Source: a virus. Taken from it: a stretch of 26,999 nt of DNA. The number at the start of each line of letters is the position of its first letter. Position 1 is the first letter of the stretch. The notes beneath the pieces were generated by a model that was not told the origin of the DNA, made no database searches, and saw only the letters and a program-made list of their open reading frames with translations. This document shows positions 7,481 through 13,299 of this stretch, one piece after another. The translations under genes were made by a program, and so were the position numbers. Where the stretch lies: IMG/VR virus record IMGVR_UViG_3300036406_000633, positions 1-26,999 of that record; one strand, 5' to 3'.

Positions 7481-7802
7481 GATACTTTTTGAGTGATTCA
7501 ATTGTTTTTGTCATACTACTGAAAAGTATATTCATATCAGTCTCTGGTGGAAATCCCATCAGAGCAACTGACCTTCTTAGATTTTCTTTCATCTCAACTG
7601 CTTGAGGGTCATCGGAAAGAGAAAGTCTTGTGTACATAATACGCTGCTTTTCAAGCAGTATTGTCATTTTATCAATATGTTCCAGTTTATCTTCACGAGG
7701 CATCATACCAAAAGTTAAAATACTATTGTATATAAACTCTTGAAGTTGATTGATTTCTTTTAGTTCATCCTGAATAATATCAGAATCAAAAAAACTACTC
7801 AT
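7473..7802 (-). CDS. DUF1825 family protein (cyanobacterial-type)
   Basis: 109 aa, all helical in appearance. The sequence pattern FFDSDIIQDELKEINQLQ, MMPREDKLEHIDKM, EKQRIMYTRLSLSDDPQAVE and GFPPETDMNILF matches, from memory, a small family (DUF1825) that is nearly universal in cyanobacteria and also present in cyanophages. Its function is unknown. It overlaps gp59 by 8 bases and lies between gp59 and gp32, so it is expressed with the replication genes. Its last codons form the -35 box of the gp32 promoter. The presence of this family is one of the best pointers to a cyanobacterial host. Confidence 0.88.
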   Translation of the reverse strand: MSSFFDSDIIQDELKEINQLQEFIYNSILTFGMMPREDKLEHIDKMTILLEKQRIMYTRLSLSDDPQAVEMKENLRRSVALMGFPPETDMNILFSSMTKTIESLKKYLD

Positions 7803-8382
7803 TTATAATGTCCCGTAAAAGTTTTTTGTACTGGAATATATCAATATGTATAAAGGGTTTGTATTTCTTAATTTTTAAACTTACGGTTTCCCATACTGGG
7901 TCCAGAAGTTTCTTGTCAAACTCACTAATATACGAAAATATTTTATCATAGATTACCATTATTTCGGGTGCCAATTCACTTTTTAGAAATGTTTTGAGAA
8001 GAATTGGATGACCTTTCGAGCAGTCGAATACATTCTCTAATTTTGCCTGAGAGAACAATTCTGTCGATTGCTCCTTGAATAAGTAAGTCAGACTCTGCTG
8101 CCTTTTCATCCATTCTTGGTAGGTTCTTTCTCCAGAATTGATAATTTCGCCAATCCATAAGTTACTCGTATTGTCTGCTGCTACAAAGTTTGATACTAGA
8201 AAATTAACAATTTCTTTATCATTATATTTTCTTGAAGATTTCTCGAAGAAATATTTGTCTTTGCGTTTATTGAAGGAAGTTAGTGTTGCTCTTGTTTTTT
8301 TATATTTAAAGTAATCATATTTGGGATTAGAAAAGTGATTCTTGATTCCCAAATAAGCCTGATAAGTTTCAAAGGGTGACAT
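7795..8382 (-). CDS. gp59: Loader of replicative helicase gp59
   Basis: 195 aa (T4 gp59 is 217 aa). The N-terminal MSPFETYQAYLGIKNHF, YDYFKYKKTRATLTSFNKRKDKYFFEK (about 23-49, described in two parts: basic and aromatic) and NFLVSFVAADN-like region with WIGEI match gp59. The protein loads the gp41 helicase on gp32-covered forked DNA. It starts on the last base of the gp33 stop and overlaps the DUF1825 gene by 8 bases, so the three genes are tightly coupled. There is no enzymatic motif, as expected for this all-helical loader. Confidence 0.92.
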   Translation of the reverse strand: MSPFETYQAYLGIKNHFSNPKYDYFKYKKTRATLTSFNKRKDKYFFEKSSRKYNDKEIVNFLVSNFVAADNTSNLWIGEIINSGERTYQEWMKRQQSLTYLFKEQSTELFSQAKLENVFDCSKGHPILLKTFLKSELAPEIMVIYDKIFSYISEFDKKLLDPVWETVSLKIKKYKPFIHIDIFQYKKLLRDIINE

Positions 8383-8696
8383 CAGATAGGCAGTTTTGCT
8401 TTCGAAATTCGCTTCATAAAATTCAAATTAATCGCATCATACTTCAATCTTTCTTTAAGAGGTTTGGAAACTAACTTAGTAACTGATTCAATATCAATAC
8501 CATTAATTTCACAATAATGACAAATTGCATCGATATAATTGCAGTTTTCTTCGGCAACTATTTTTTCGATTTCTATAGCAAACTTAGAAGGTGTAAGAAA
8601 CTTATCTTCAATTGCCTTCTCTAATTCTTTATTCGATTCGGGTGATTCCATATCTTCTATATTAATCTCTAGAAATGTCGCTAGTATATTTGTCAT
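8382..8696 (-). CDS. gp33: Late promoter transcription accessory protein gp33
   Basis: 104 aa (T4 gp33 is 112 aa). The acidic N-terminus is followed by FAIEIEKIVAEENCNYIDAI at about 38-57 and CEINGIDIES, then a basic C-terminal part. This pattern is shared by cyanophage gp33 proteins. gp33 bridges RNA polymerase to the sliding clamp and activates late promoters together with the gp55 sigma factor. It is the first gene after a strong sigma-70-type promoter and is followed by gp59 with a 1-base overlap. Confidence 0.85.
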   Translation of the reverse strand: MTNILATFLEINIEDMESPESNKELEKAIEDKFLTPSKFAIEIEKIVAEENCNYIDAICHYCEINGIDIESVTKLVSKPLKERLKYDAINLNFMKRISKAKLPI

Positions 8697-8717
8697 AGTT
8701 TAGCAGTAATAATATGT

Positions 8718-8746
8718 ATTATAAGATATAATAATCAATTAGTCAA
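8718..8746 (-). promoter_or_regulatory. Sigma-70 promoter for the gp33-gp59-DUF1825 operon
   Basis: On the minus strand: TTGACT (8746-8741), a 17-base spacer and TATAAT (8723-8718). The predicted start is near 8711, about 15 bases before the gp33 ATG. The -35 box contains the TGA stop of the upstream nuclease gene, and the 9-mer TTGACTAAT is identical to that of the gp32 promoter. Confidence 0.85.
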
Positions 8747-9420
8747 GTAGACATCAATTCGAGTTTATCATTCACAAACTTTTTGATGTATTGGACCACG
8801 AGTTTCATATACTTGTTTAGGTCTCTTTCTTCGTAAATGACACATTCTCCGTTCTCGCAGGTCATAATGATTACTAGTTTCTTAATCCGAATACCAGTCA
8901 TCTCATAGAGTGCCATTCCATAGAACATCGCCTGAACGAAATAATTCTCAATCCATTCTCTGGGTTTGGGTTTTTTAGAAGTCTTGAAGTCAATAACCGA
9001 AAGTTCTCCATCAAACTCGGCAATACAATCAGTTGTCCCTGCCACACCAAGTTGCTTACTGTATAAGGCACCTTCTAGGCAGTAAATATTATCAATTTTA
9101 TTCAGTTCAGTTTTAGCAATCTTAAAAAGAAAATCCGATATGGGTTGAACTGTTGGAAGGTCTCTATTATAAAGATAATTCTCTACCAGAGTATGTAAGT
9201 CGGTTCCACGACTTGTTGATGACTTGGTGATTCGGTCTGCTTCCTCATTACCGACTCTTTTACGCCATTTGACAAAGATTTCCTTATTAAAATGACTGGT
9301 TACTGAGGTAATGGAGACCAACTTGAGTAGTTGGTCCTCATCGGGAATAGAATAGTATCGGACCCCATCAATCGTTTCTCTTTCAAGTTGAGGAAGTACA
9401 TTATCAAGATGATTAAACAT
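8743..9420 (-). CDS. RecB-like PD-(D/E)XK exonuclease
   Basis: 225 aa. Motifs of the RecB/MGME1-type nuclease fold are visible in order: RGTDLH at 71-76, E116 in the LEGALYS segment, D131 in GTTDCIAEF, DFKTSKK at 144-150 (catalytic D-x-K), and Q163 with the following AMFYGMALYE helix. The protein should cut DNA with a metal ion and probably trims or processes single-stranded ends. It overlaps phoH by 1 base, an arrangement that links it to the replication and recombination block. The exact substrate cannot be read from the sequence; T4 has no obvious equivalent. Confidence 0.85.
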   Translation of the reverse strand: MFNHLDNVLPQLERETIDGVRYYSIPDEDQLLKLVSITSVTSHFNKEIFVKWRKRVGNEEADRITKSSTSRGTDLHTLVENYLYNRDLPTVQPISDFLFKIAKTELNKIDNIYCLEGALYSKQLGVAGTTDCIAEFDGELSVIDFKTSKKPKPREWIENYFVQAMFYGMALYEMTGIRIKKLVIIMTCENGECVIYEERDLNKYMKLVVQYIKKFVNDKLELMST

Positions 9421-10172
9421 TAAAAACCTGCTTCTAGTTTCGCAATAATATATTCTTTGACAAGTCCAGAACGAACAATATCATCGACACCAAATTCAAT
9501 TATATCAAAAGATGTCATTTTACGCAAGACTGTCATAAAATCAATAATACCATTTCTCTCATTAGTTTTTTGTAAATCTGACTGAGACGCATCTCCACAA
9601 AACATAATTTTAGAGTTTTCACCAACACGAGTGATAATAGAATCAAGTTCGTGATATGACATATTTTGGAATTCATCCACAATAATAATAGAATTATCAA
9701 GCGTGGTTCCTCTGAGGAATGAAGTACTCCAGAACTTAATGGTTTCCTGTGCCTTGAGATTGCCATAAAGCATCTCAAATTCAGCATCAGAAGGCATCTG
9801 GAACATATACTTAACCATATTCTTATAAGGAATTTGGTAAATATCCGACTTGTCATCATAAGAACCGGGAAGAAATCCAATCTCTCTTGTGGCAACTAAA
9901 GAACGGACAAGATAGATTTTTTCGTAAGGTGTTTTTTCATCTAAAACCTCACGAAGAGCATTATAAAGAGTAATAAAAGTTTTACCCGTACCGGCACACC
10001 CATAGGCAACTAAATGTTTCTGTTCCGCATAAGAATCAAAAAGTTTTCTTTGATTATCTGTAAGTGGGTCAATATCTACTAGATATTCACCACTTAAGGG
10101 TTTTTTACGCTTTGTTTGACGAGTGGTAAGACCAACATCATTTTGTTGCTCTGCTCTTTTTCTTCTTGCCAT
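9420..10172 (-). CDS. phoH: PhoH-like ATPase
   Basis: 250 aa. Walker A GCAGTGKT at 58-65, Walker B IIIVDEFQN at 162-170, and the sensor-like FCGDASQSDL at 191-200 define a PhoH P-loop NTPase. The LVRSLVATREIGFLPGS block (about 88-104) is also typical. A basic N-terminal tail of about 25 residues precedes the domain. phoH is common in marine phages, especially cyanophages, but its role is not settled: RNA helicase/NTPase activity and phosphate stress have both been proposed. The gene starts 6 bases after the previous stop and overlaps the nuclease gene by 1 base. Confidence 0.93.
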   Translation of the reverse strand: MARRKRAEQQNDVGLTTRQTKRKKPLSGEYLVDIDPLTDNQRKLFDSYAEQKHLVAYGCAGTGKTFITLYNALREVLDEKTPYEKIYLVRSLVATREIGFLPGSYDDKSDIYQIPYKNMVKYMFQMPSDAEFEMLYGNLKAQETIKFWSTSFLRGTTLDNSIIIVDEFQNMSYHELDSIITRVGENSKIMFCGDASQSDLQKTNERNGIIDFMTVLRKMTSFDIIEFGVDDIVRSGLVKEYIIAKLEAGF

Positions 10173-10178
10173 AAGTGT

Positions 10179-10421
10179 TTATAGTTTTTTTACAGTTGAA
10201 CCGGGCATTTTCTGAGCTTGTCCGAGTACATCATTCCACGAAGGATGTTTGGAGGTTAGTTTATTTCTCCAATCCCCCACTTCACCAACATTCATTTGTG
10301 TTGGTATAAGAGGTTTCATATGAGTATTTTCTTTGAGATATGGGTCTTTGTCTGCCATAAGCATCCATTTCTCAAAGATTTCACCTGTTTCTGTATTCTC
10401 AAATCTATAAGTTGGGCACAT
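10179..10421 (-). CDS. Small protein with degenerate FmdB-like N-terminus
   Basis: 80 aa. MCPTYRFENTETGEIFEKWM resembles the start of FmdB-type zinc ribbons, but the usual CxxC pair is missing: only Cys2 is present. The rest is Pro/Lys/Met-rich, with GDWRNKL and HPSWNDVL. Similar short proteins occur beside phoH or thyX in cyanophages. It probably does not bind zinc. It lies between thyX and phoH, with a CTAAATA motif overlapping the thyX stop just upstream. Function unknown. Confidence 0.75.
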   Translation of the reverse strand: MCPTYRFENTETGEIFEKWMLMADKDPYLKENTHMKPLIPTQMNVGEVGDWRNKLTSKHPSWNDVLGQAQKMPGSTVKKL

Positions 10422-10441
10422 AAGGTATAATAATTTACAAA

Positions 10442-10449
10442 ATATTTAG
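10442..10449 (-). promoter_or_regulatory. Late-promoter-like CTAAATAT before the 80-aa gene
   Basis: CTAAATAT on the minus strand, 20 bases before the ATG at 10421. It includes the thyX stop codon (TAA). It shares the CTAAATA core with motifs at 3226, 4011, 4043 and 12586, though the neighbouring genes here are of the early or middle type. Confidence 0.25.
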
Positions 10450-11201
10450 GGAGAAAGTCGTGCTTTGTGTAGACGCTTTTCTTCATAATAACTGAAGATT
10501 TCTGGGACCCATTCTTTCATTACTGGCACCATCGATTCACATAATGCCTGAATCTCTACTTGAGCATCAAGTTTAGCACGAAGGTCCAGAAAGTGAAGTG
10601 CGGCACGGAGCGAGAACGAAACCACAAAGTTCTGGCGAATGTTTTGAGGAAGATAATCACGAAGATGTTCCTCTGCCATACCACGAGTATCATAACCCTC
10701 TGCATACCTCTCAGATGCCGCCAGACAGAACTTTAGTTGCCTTTCGTAATCTTCCTTCGTCCATTCGTACTTGTGCCCTTTACGGTCAAGGTAGAGACCT
10801 TCTGGACGCACATAGAAAACCTCTTCGGGTTTCAGGTCCCCAGTCGCAACCTTTAATACACGACGACCAGTATAACGCTGAGACTGGACATCAAAGGAAA
10901 CTCCAACACGGTGAGTCCTTGCCTGAACCATTACATTATGAACAAACCCAACACAGTCCAGAGAAATGGCAGGATGCTCCAGTGGACCCCAGTGTCCTCG
11001 TTCATTTGCAAGTAACTGTTCAATTACCCATTTACCACATTCTTTTTCCGCAGGAGGAAACTTGGTGTGAATAGGGTCTTCACTATAATCATTCTTACCT
11101 GCCTGCCAAACAAGAGTTTGTGGAAGTTGTGTCTGACGAATCATCACAACTTGCATATAACGGTCAAGTTCTAAAAGGTCTTTTGCTTTAATTGGTTTCA
11201 T
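10446..11201 (-). CDS. thyX: FAD-dependent thymidylate synthase ThyX
   Basis: 251 aa. The ThyX signature is present as RTHRVGVSFDVQSQRY at 95-110, a variant of RHR-X7-S in which the first Arg is followed by Thr. The C-terminal LPQNIRQNF and FLDLRAKLDAQVEIQ blocks (about 184-192 and 204-218) are also typical of the family. The enzyme makes dTMP from dUMP using FAD and methylene-tetrahydrofolate, and supplies thymidine for phage DNA. The gene overlaps the 54-aa ORF upstream by 4 bases (ATGA) and is probably transcribed from the sigma-70 promoter at 11531-11559. Confidence 0.95.
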   Translation of the reverse strand: MKPIKAKDLLELDRYMQVVMIRQTQLPQTLVWQAGKNDYSEDPIHTKFPPAEKECGKWVIEQLLANERGHWGPLEHPAISLDCVGFVHNVMVQARTHRVGVSFDVQSQRYTGRRVLKVATGDLKPEEVFYVRPEGLYLDRKGHKYEWTKEDYERQLKFCLAASERYAEGYDTRGMAEEHLRDYLPQNIRQNFVVSFSLRAALHFLDLRAKLDAQVEIQALCESMVPVMKEWVPEIFSYYEEKRLHKARLSP

Positions 11202-11362
11202 TTTCCAAATCCTTTTGATGTTTTTGCTTCTAGTTCTGCAAGTTCTTCTTTCACAACTCGCAATTGTGATTTCATTTGCTTAAGTTCTTCATTAGAATAT
11301 AGATGGTCCTGTTTAATCAATCTTTCCAACAGTTTTACAAGTTTCTTTGCTCTTAAAGACAT
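11198..11362 (-). CDS. Small coiled-coil-like protein upstream of thyX (54 aa)
   Basis: From ATG 11362 to TGA 11198, 54 residues, Lys/Glu/Leu-rich, with heptad-like leucines over almost its whole length; probably one long helix or a coiled coil. Its stop overlaps the thyX start (ATGA), which supports coupled translation. It starts 3 bases after the stop of the 47-aa ORF. No function is recognised. The overlaps on both sides and the shared promoter make it likely to be real. Confidence 0.7.
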   Translation of the reverse strand: MSLRAKKLVKLLERLIKQDHLYSNEELKQMKSQLRVVKEELAELEAKTSKGFGK

Positions 11363-11365
11363 TAG

Positions 11366-11509
11366 TTAAAAAACCTCATCATAGTCAATTTCTTCTGGAC
11401 GAATATCATCATACTTATATTGTTTAGTGTCTGGATATACTTCTGCCTTGAGTGCATCCAAGAGCAGTTCCATATTCCGAATAATTAATTTAATTTTTTC
11501 TTGGTCCAT
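11366..11509 (-). CDS. Small acidic protein (47 aa), first gene after the 11.5-kb promoter
   Basis: From ATG 11509 to TAA 11366, 47 residues: a helix (KIKLIIRNMELLLDALKAE) and an acidic, Tyr-rich tail ending YDEVF. It lies about 15 bases downstream of the predicted transcription start of a consensus sigma-70 promoter, so it should be an early gene. Function unknown. Short proteins of this sort are common in T4-like cyanophages. Confidence 0.65.
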   Translation of the reverse strand: MDQEKIKLIIRNMELLLDALKAEVYPDTKQYKYDDIRPEEIDYDEVF

Positions 11510-11530
11510 TTAGATTAATATTCTTTTTTC

Positions 11531-11559
11531 ATTATACAAAAAAAGAGAGGACTTGTCAA
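11531..11559 (-). promoter_or_regulatory. Consensus sigma-70 promoter for the thyX-phoH operon
   Basis: On the minus strand: TTGACA (11559-11554), a 17-base spacer and TATAAT (11536-11531), a perfect 12/12 match. The predicted start is near 11524. The -35 box and spacer lie inside the terminator hairpin of the upstream operon. It should drive the 47-aa and 54-aa ORFs, thyX, the 80-aa gene, phoH and the nuclease. Confidence 0.88.
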
Positions 11560-11568
11560 TCCTCTCTT
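11538..11568 (-). terminator. Intrinsic terminator nested with a promoter
   Basis: A 9-bp stem, AAGAGAGGA with TCCTCTCTT, and an 8-base loop, followed on the minus strand by a run of seven Ts (overlapping the end of the stem). It lies downstream of the 122-aa gene and would end the minus-strand operon coming from 12.5 kb. The loop and right arm also form the -35 box and spacer of the next promoter. Confidence 0.78.
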
Positions 11569-11622
11569 GAAAACCTTTTTGGGTGAATTTTTTGGGGGAT
11601 TTTTTTCCGCCTTTCTAGGAAA

Positions 11623-11991
11623 TCACTTTCGCTTTTTCTTTTCGGGTGCTCTGTATCCCCACATTCTAGGAGATATTCTACCATAACCCCAATCAATTTT
11701 TTTTACTGCACCGGAACCAAACTTATCATAGTACATATCAAAGATTTTAACTCTTGTTCCACGACACAAATCCATATAAGAATTTTCGTTTACTGTATAC
11801 CATACAATATATGCATCATTAGGAAAGGATGGGTCTTTAATCTGAGAAACAGTTCCATTCTCAATTAGAATCTCACATCCATAACGAGGAGGAATATCTT
11901 TTTTTTCTTCTGGAGTCCATTCCACAGTAGTCTTATCCTCGATTGTATTGCTTTCTACATTACGAACTCGACTCACGAACGACCTCCCCAT
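11623..11991 (-). CDS. Conserved-type hypothetical protein (122 aa)
   Basis: 122 aa, beginning inside the last 19 bases of the upstream gene. It looks like a small beta-rich domain: ILIENGTVSQI, NDAYIVWYTV and RGTRVKIFDMYYDKFG, ending in GYRAPEKKKRK, a basic tail. No family is recognised. It is followed by a terminator, so it is the last gene of its transcript. The strong start overlap suggests translational coupling to the 193-aa gene. Confidence 0.78.
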   Translation of the reverse strand: MGRSFVSRVRNVESNTIEDKTTVEWTPEEKKDIPPRYGCEILIENGTVSQIKDPSFPNDAYIVWYTVNENSYMDLCRGTRVKIFDMYYDKFGSGAVKKIDWGYGRISPRMWGYRAPEKKKRK

Positions 11992-12554
11992 GAAATTTCG
12001 GGATAGGCTTGGGCAACAATTTCTTTCGTGATTTTATATTTAGTCTCAAGTTTCTTATCTTTGACCAAACATAAAATCTCTGCCTCTAAAGGATGAAGAC
12101 CCTGAAGAATATTAATGAACATCGTTTCTCTACGAAGAGAAGTCAGACTATCATTTCCACCTTTAATAAAGTTATAGAACTTTGTATATTCTTTGCGGAT
12201 TGAGGAAAAACCTTGGTCTTGTGAACCGAGTGAATTAGAACCAATTTCACTCATTTTTCCCACGGCATCATCAATCTTCTCACTCAAAGTTCCACTAAAT
12301 GAACCCTGTTCCCCAACACTTGAATAGGGAACAATACCTTCTGGAAGACAAGAAAATACACTCTCATCAAAGTTCCAGATAAAAATTGCCCTGAGTGATG
12401 GGTCATTATATTTTTGTAGAACCTCAACTTTTTTAATATTGGTTCTTTGCTTTGACACTAAATTCAGAACCTCAAAGATAAAAGGATTTGCTGGCAAATC
12501 AATACTTACCGATGGGGTTGTTTTTGTTTTTGGTTTTGCTTTTGTCGCAGTCAT
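11973..12554 (-). CDS. DUF6433-like T4-type phage protein
   Basis: 193 aa. After a basic, Lys/Thr-rich N-terminal tail, the core reads VSKQRTNIKKVEVLQKY at about 33-49, FIWNFDESVFSCLPEGIVPY at about 58-77 and, near the C-terminus, NILQGLHPLEAEILCLVKDK with a final SWGGRS. From memory this is the family called DUF6433 in T4-like cyanophages, of unknown function. A CTAAATAC motif lies 31 bases before the ATG. The gene overlaps the 122-aa gene by 19 bases. Confidence 0.82.
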   Translation of the reverse strand: MTATKAKPKTKTTPSVSIDLPANPFIFEVLNLVSKQRTNIKKVEVLQKYNDPSLRAIFIWNFDESVFSCLPEGIVPYSSVGEQGSFSGTLSEKIDDAVGKMSEIGSNSLGSQDQGFSSIRKEYTKFYNFIKGGNDSLTSLRRETMFINILQGLHPLEAEILCLVKDKKLETKYKITKEIVAQAYPEISWGGRS

Positions 12555-12585
12555 AATTGTTTAATATGTAATCACAATTGTAATG

Positions 12586-12593
12586 GTATTTAG
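12586..12593 (-). promoter_or_regulatory. Late-promoter-like CTAAATAC before the DUF6433-like gene
   Basis: CTAAATAC on the minus strand, 31 bases before the ATG at 12554. It is identical to the two facing motifs at 4011 and 4043, and the distance to the start is almost the same. Confidence 0.4.
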
Positions 12594-12596
12594 AGA

Positions 12597-12842
12597 TTAT
12601 TCTTCATCATCTTCGAGATCTTCATCTCCATCATCAAAGTATCCTGGCTCAAATCTTACCGAAACAATTTCTTCGTCAATAAGATCGCCGTCCTTATTAT
12701 AAAACTCTGGATGATAGGCAATTTGCTTTGGTCCTTCCTGATGTGTCATCATATATTCTCTACCGACCCAACCTAATAATAGACCCATTATAAAAAATAG
12801 TACGGTTAAGAATGAACCTATAACTAAACTAGTTGCCAACAT
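12597..12842 (-). CDS. Small single-pass membrane protein
   Basis: 81 aa. One hydrophobic segment at about 5-25 (LVIGSFLTVLFFIMGLLLGWV) is followed by a polar domain and a very acidic C-terminus (DDGDEDLEDDEE). The N-terminus has no positive charge, while an Arg follows the segment, so an outside-N, inside-C orientation is plausible. A good Shine-Dalgarno (AGGAGA) lies 6 bases before the ATG. No family is recognised; such proteins are common in cyanophages. Confidence 0.8.
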   Translation of the reverse strand: MLATSLVIGSFLTVLFFIMGLLLGWVGREYMMTHQEGPKQIAYHPEFYNKDGDLIDEEIVSVRFEPGYFDDGDEDLEDDEE

Positions 12843-12860
12843 TTTTGTTCTCCTAGGAAA

Positions 12861-13037
12861 CTACTCGACTTTCCTTGACTTTATCGAAAATTCAAGATAG
12901 ATGGTTACTTCTCGTTTGAAAAAGAAAATCATCTTCTCAAATATAAGATGAAAAAGTTTAGGTTGTTTTCTTTTTCCTCCAGTAAGTATAAGTTCTACAC
13001 CACGATTCGGTGTTATATCATTATTTATGTCTGGCAT
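12861..13037 (-). CDS. Small basic hypothetical protein (58 aa)
   Basis: From ATG 13037, which shares its A with the stop of glutaredoxin (TAATG), to the stop at 12861: 58 residues. It begins MPDINNDITPNRGVELILTG and then becomes basic and aromatic (HLIFEKMIFFFKREVTIYLEF). A longer start at 13082 would lie inside glutaredoxin and is less likely. The TAATG junction supports coupled translation. Function unknown. Confidence 0.6.
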   Translation of the reverse strand: MPDINNDITPNRGVELILTGGKRKQPKLFHLIFEKMIFFFKREVTIYLEFSIKSRKVE

Positions 13038-13273
13038 TATATCATTTGCTGTTCCTTGAGAAACTTGACGGTATCGGTACAACCACCCAATCTCTTATCG
13101 TCACAGAGAACCTGTGGAAATGTGGAACCTTCTCCAAACTCACTATAGAACTCTTCTTTAGTAAAGTCCTCTCCCAAATTATACACCACAAAGTTATTAT
13201 TTGTCAACTCCAAAACAGTTTTAATCTTGTGGCAATATGGACAATCGTCCTTTGAATATACGGCAAAGTTCAT
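13037..13273 (-). CDS. Glutaredoxin
   Basis: 78 aa, a minimal glutaredoxin. The active site CPYC is at about 11-14, TFPQV (with the cis-Pro) at about 51-55, and the GGCTDTV motif at about 63-69. It probably reduces phage or host ribonucleotide reductase disulfides with glutathione or thioredoxin reductase, like T4 NrdC. An AAGGAG Shine-Dalgarno lies 8 bases before the ATG. It follows the 956-aa glycosyltransferase gene by 26 bases and precedes the 58-aa ORF by overlap. Confidence 0.93.
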   Translation of the reverse strand: MNFAVYSKDDCPYCHKIKTVLELTNNNFVVYNLGEDFTKEEFYSEFGEGSTFPQVLCDDKRLGGCTDTVKFLKEQQMI

Positions 13274-13299
13274 TTTATTTTCTCCTTTGTTGAATATGT

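Noticed and set aside
10598-11074. 158-aa plus-strand ORF
   Set aside because: It lies wholly opposite thyX, whose motifs are unambiguous.
12861-13082. Longer 73-aa version of the 58-aa ORF
   Set aside because: The extra N-terminal part lies inside glutaredoxin. The ATG at 13037 overlaps the glutaredoxin stop as TAATG, a normal coupled start.
13010-13255. 81-aa plus-strand ORF opposite glutaredoxin
   Set aside because: The opposite strand holds a complete glutaredoxin with CPYC, TFPQV and GGCTD motifs.
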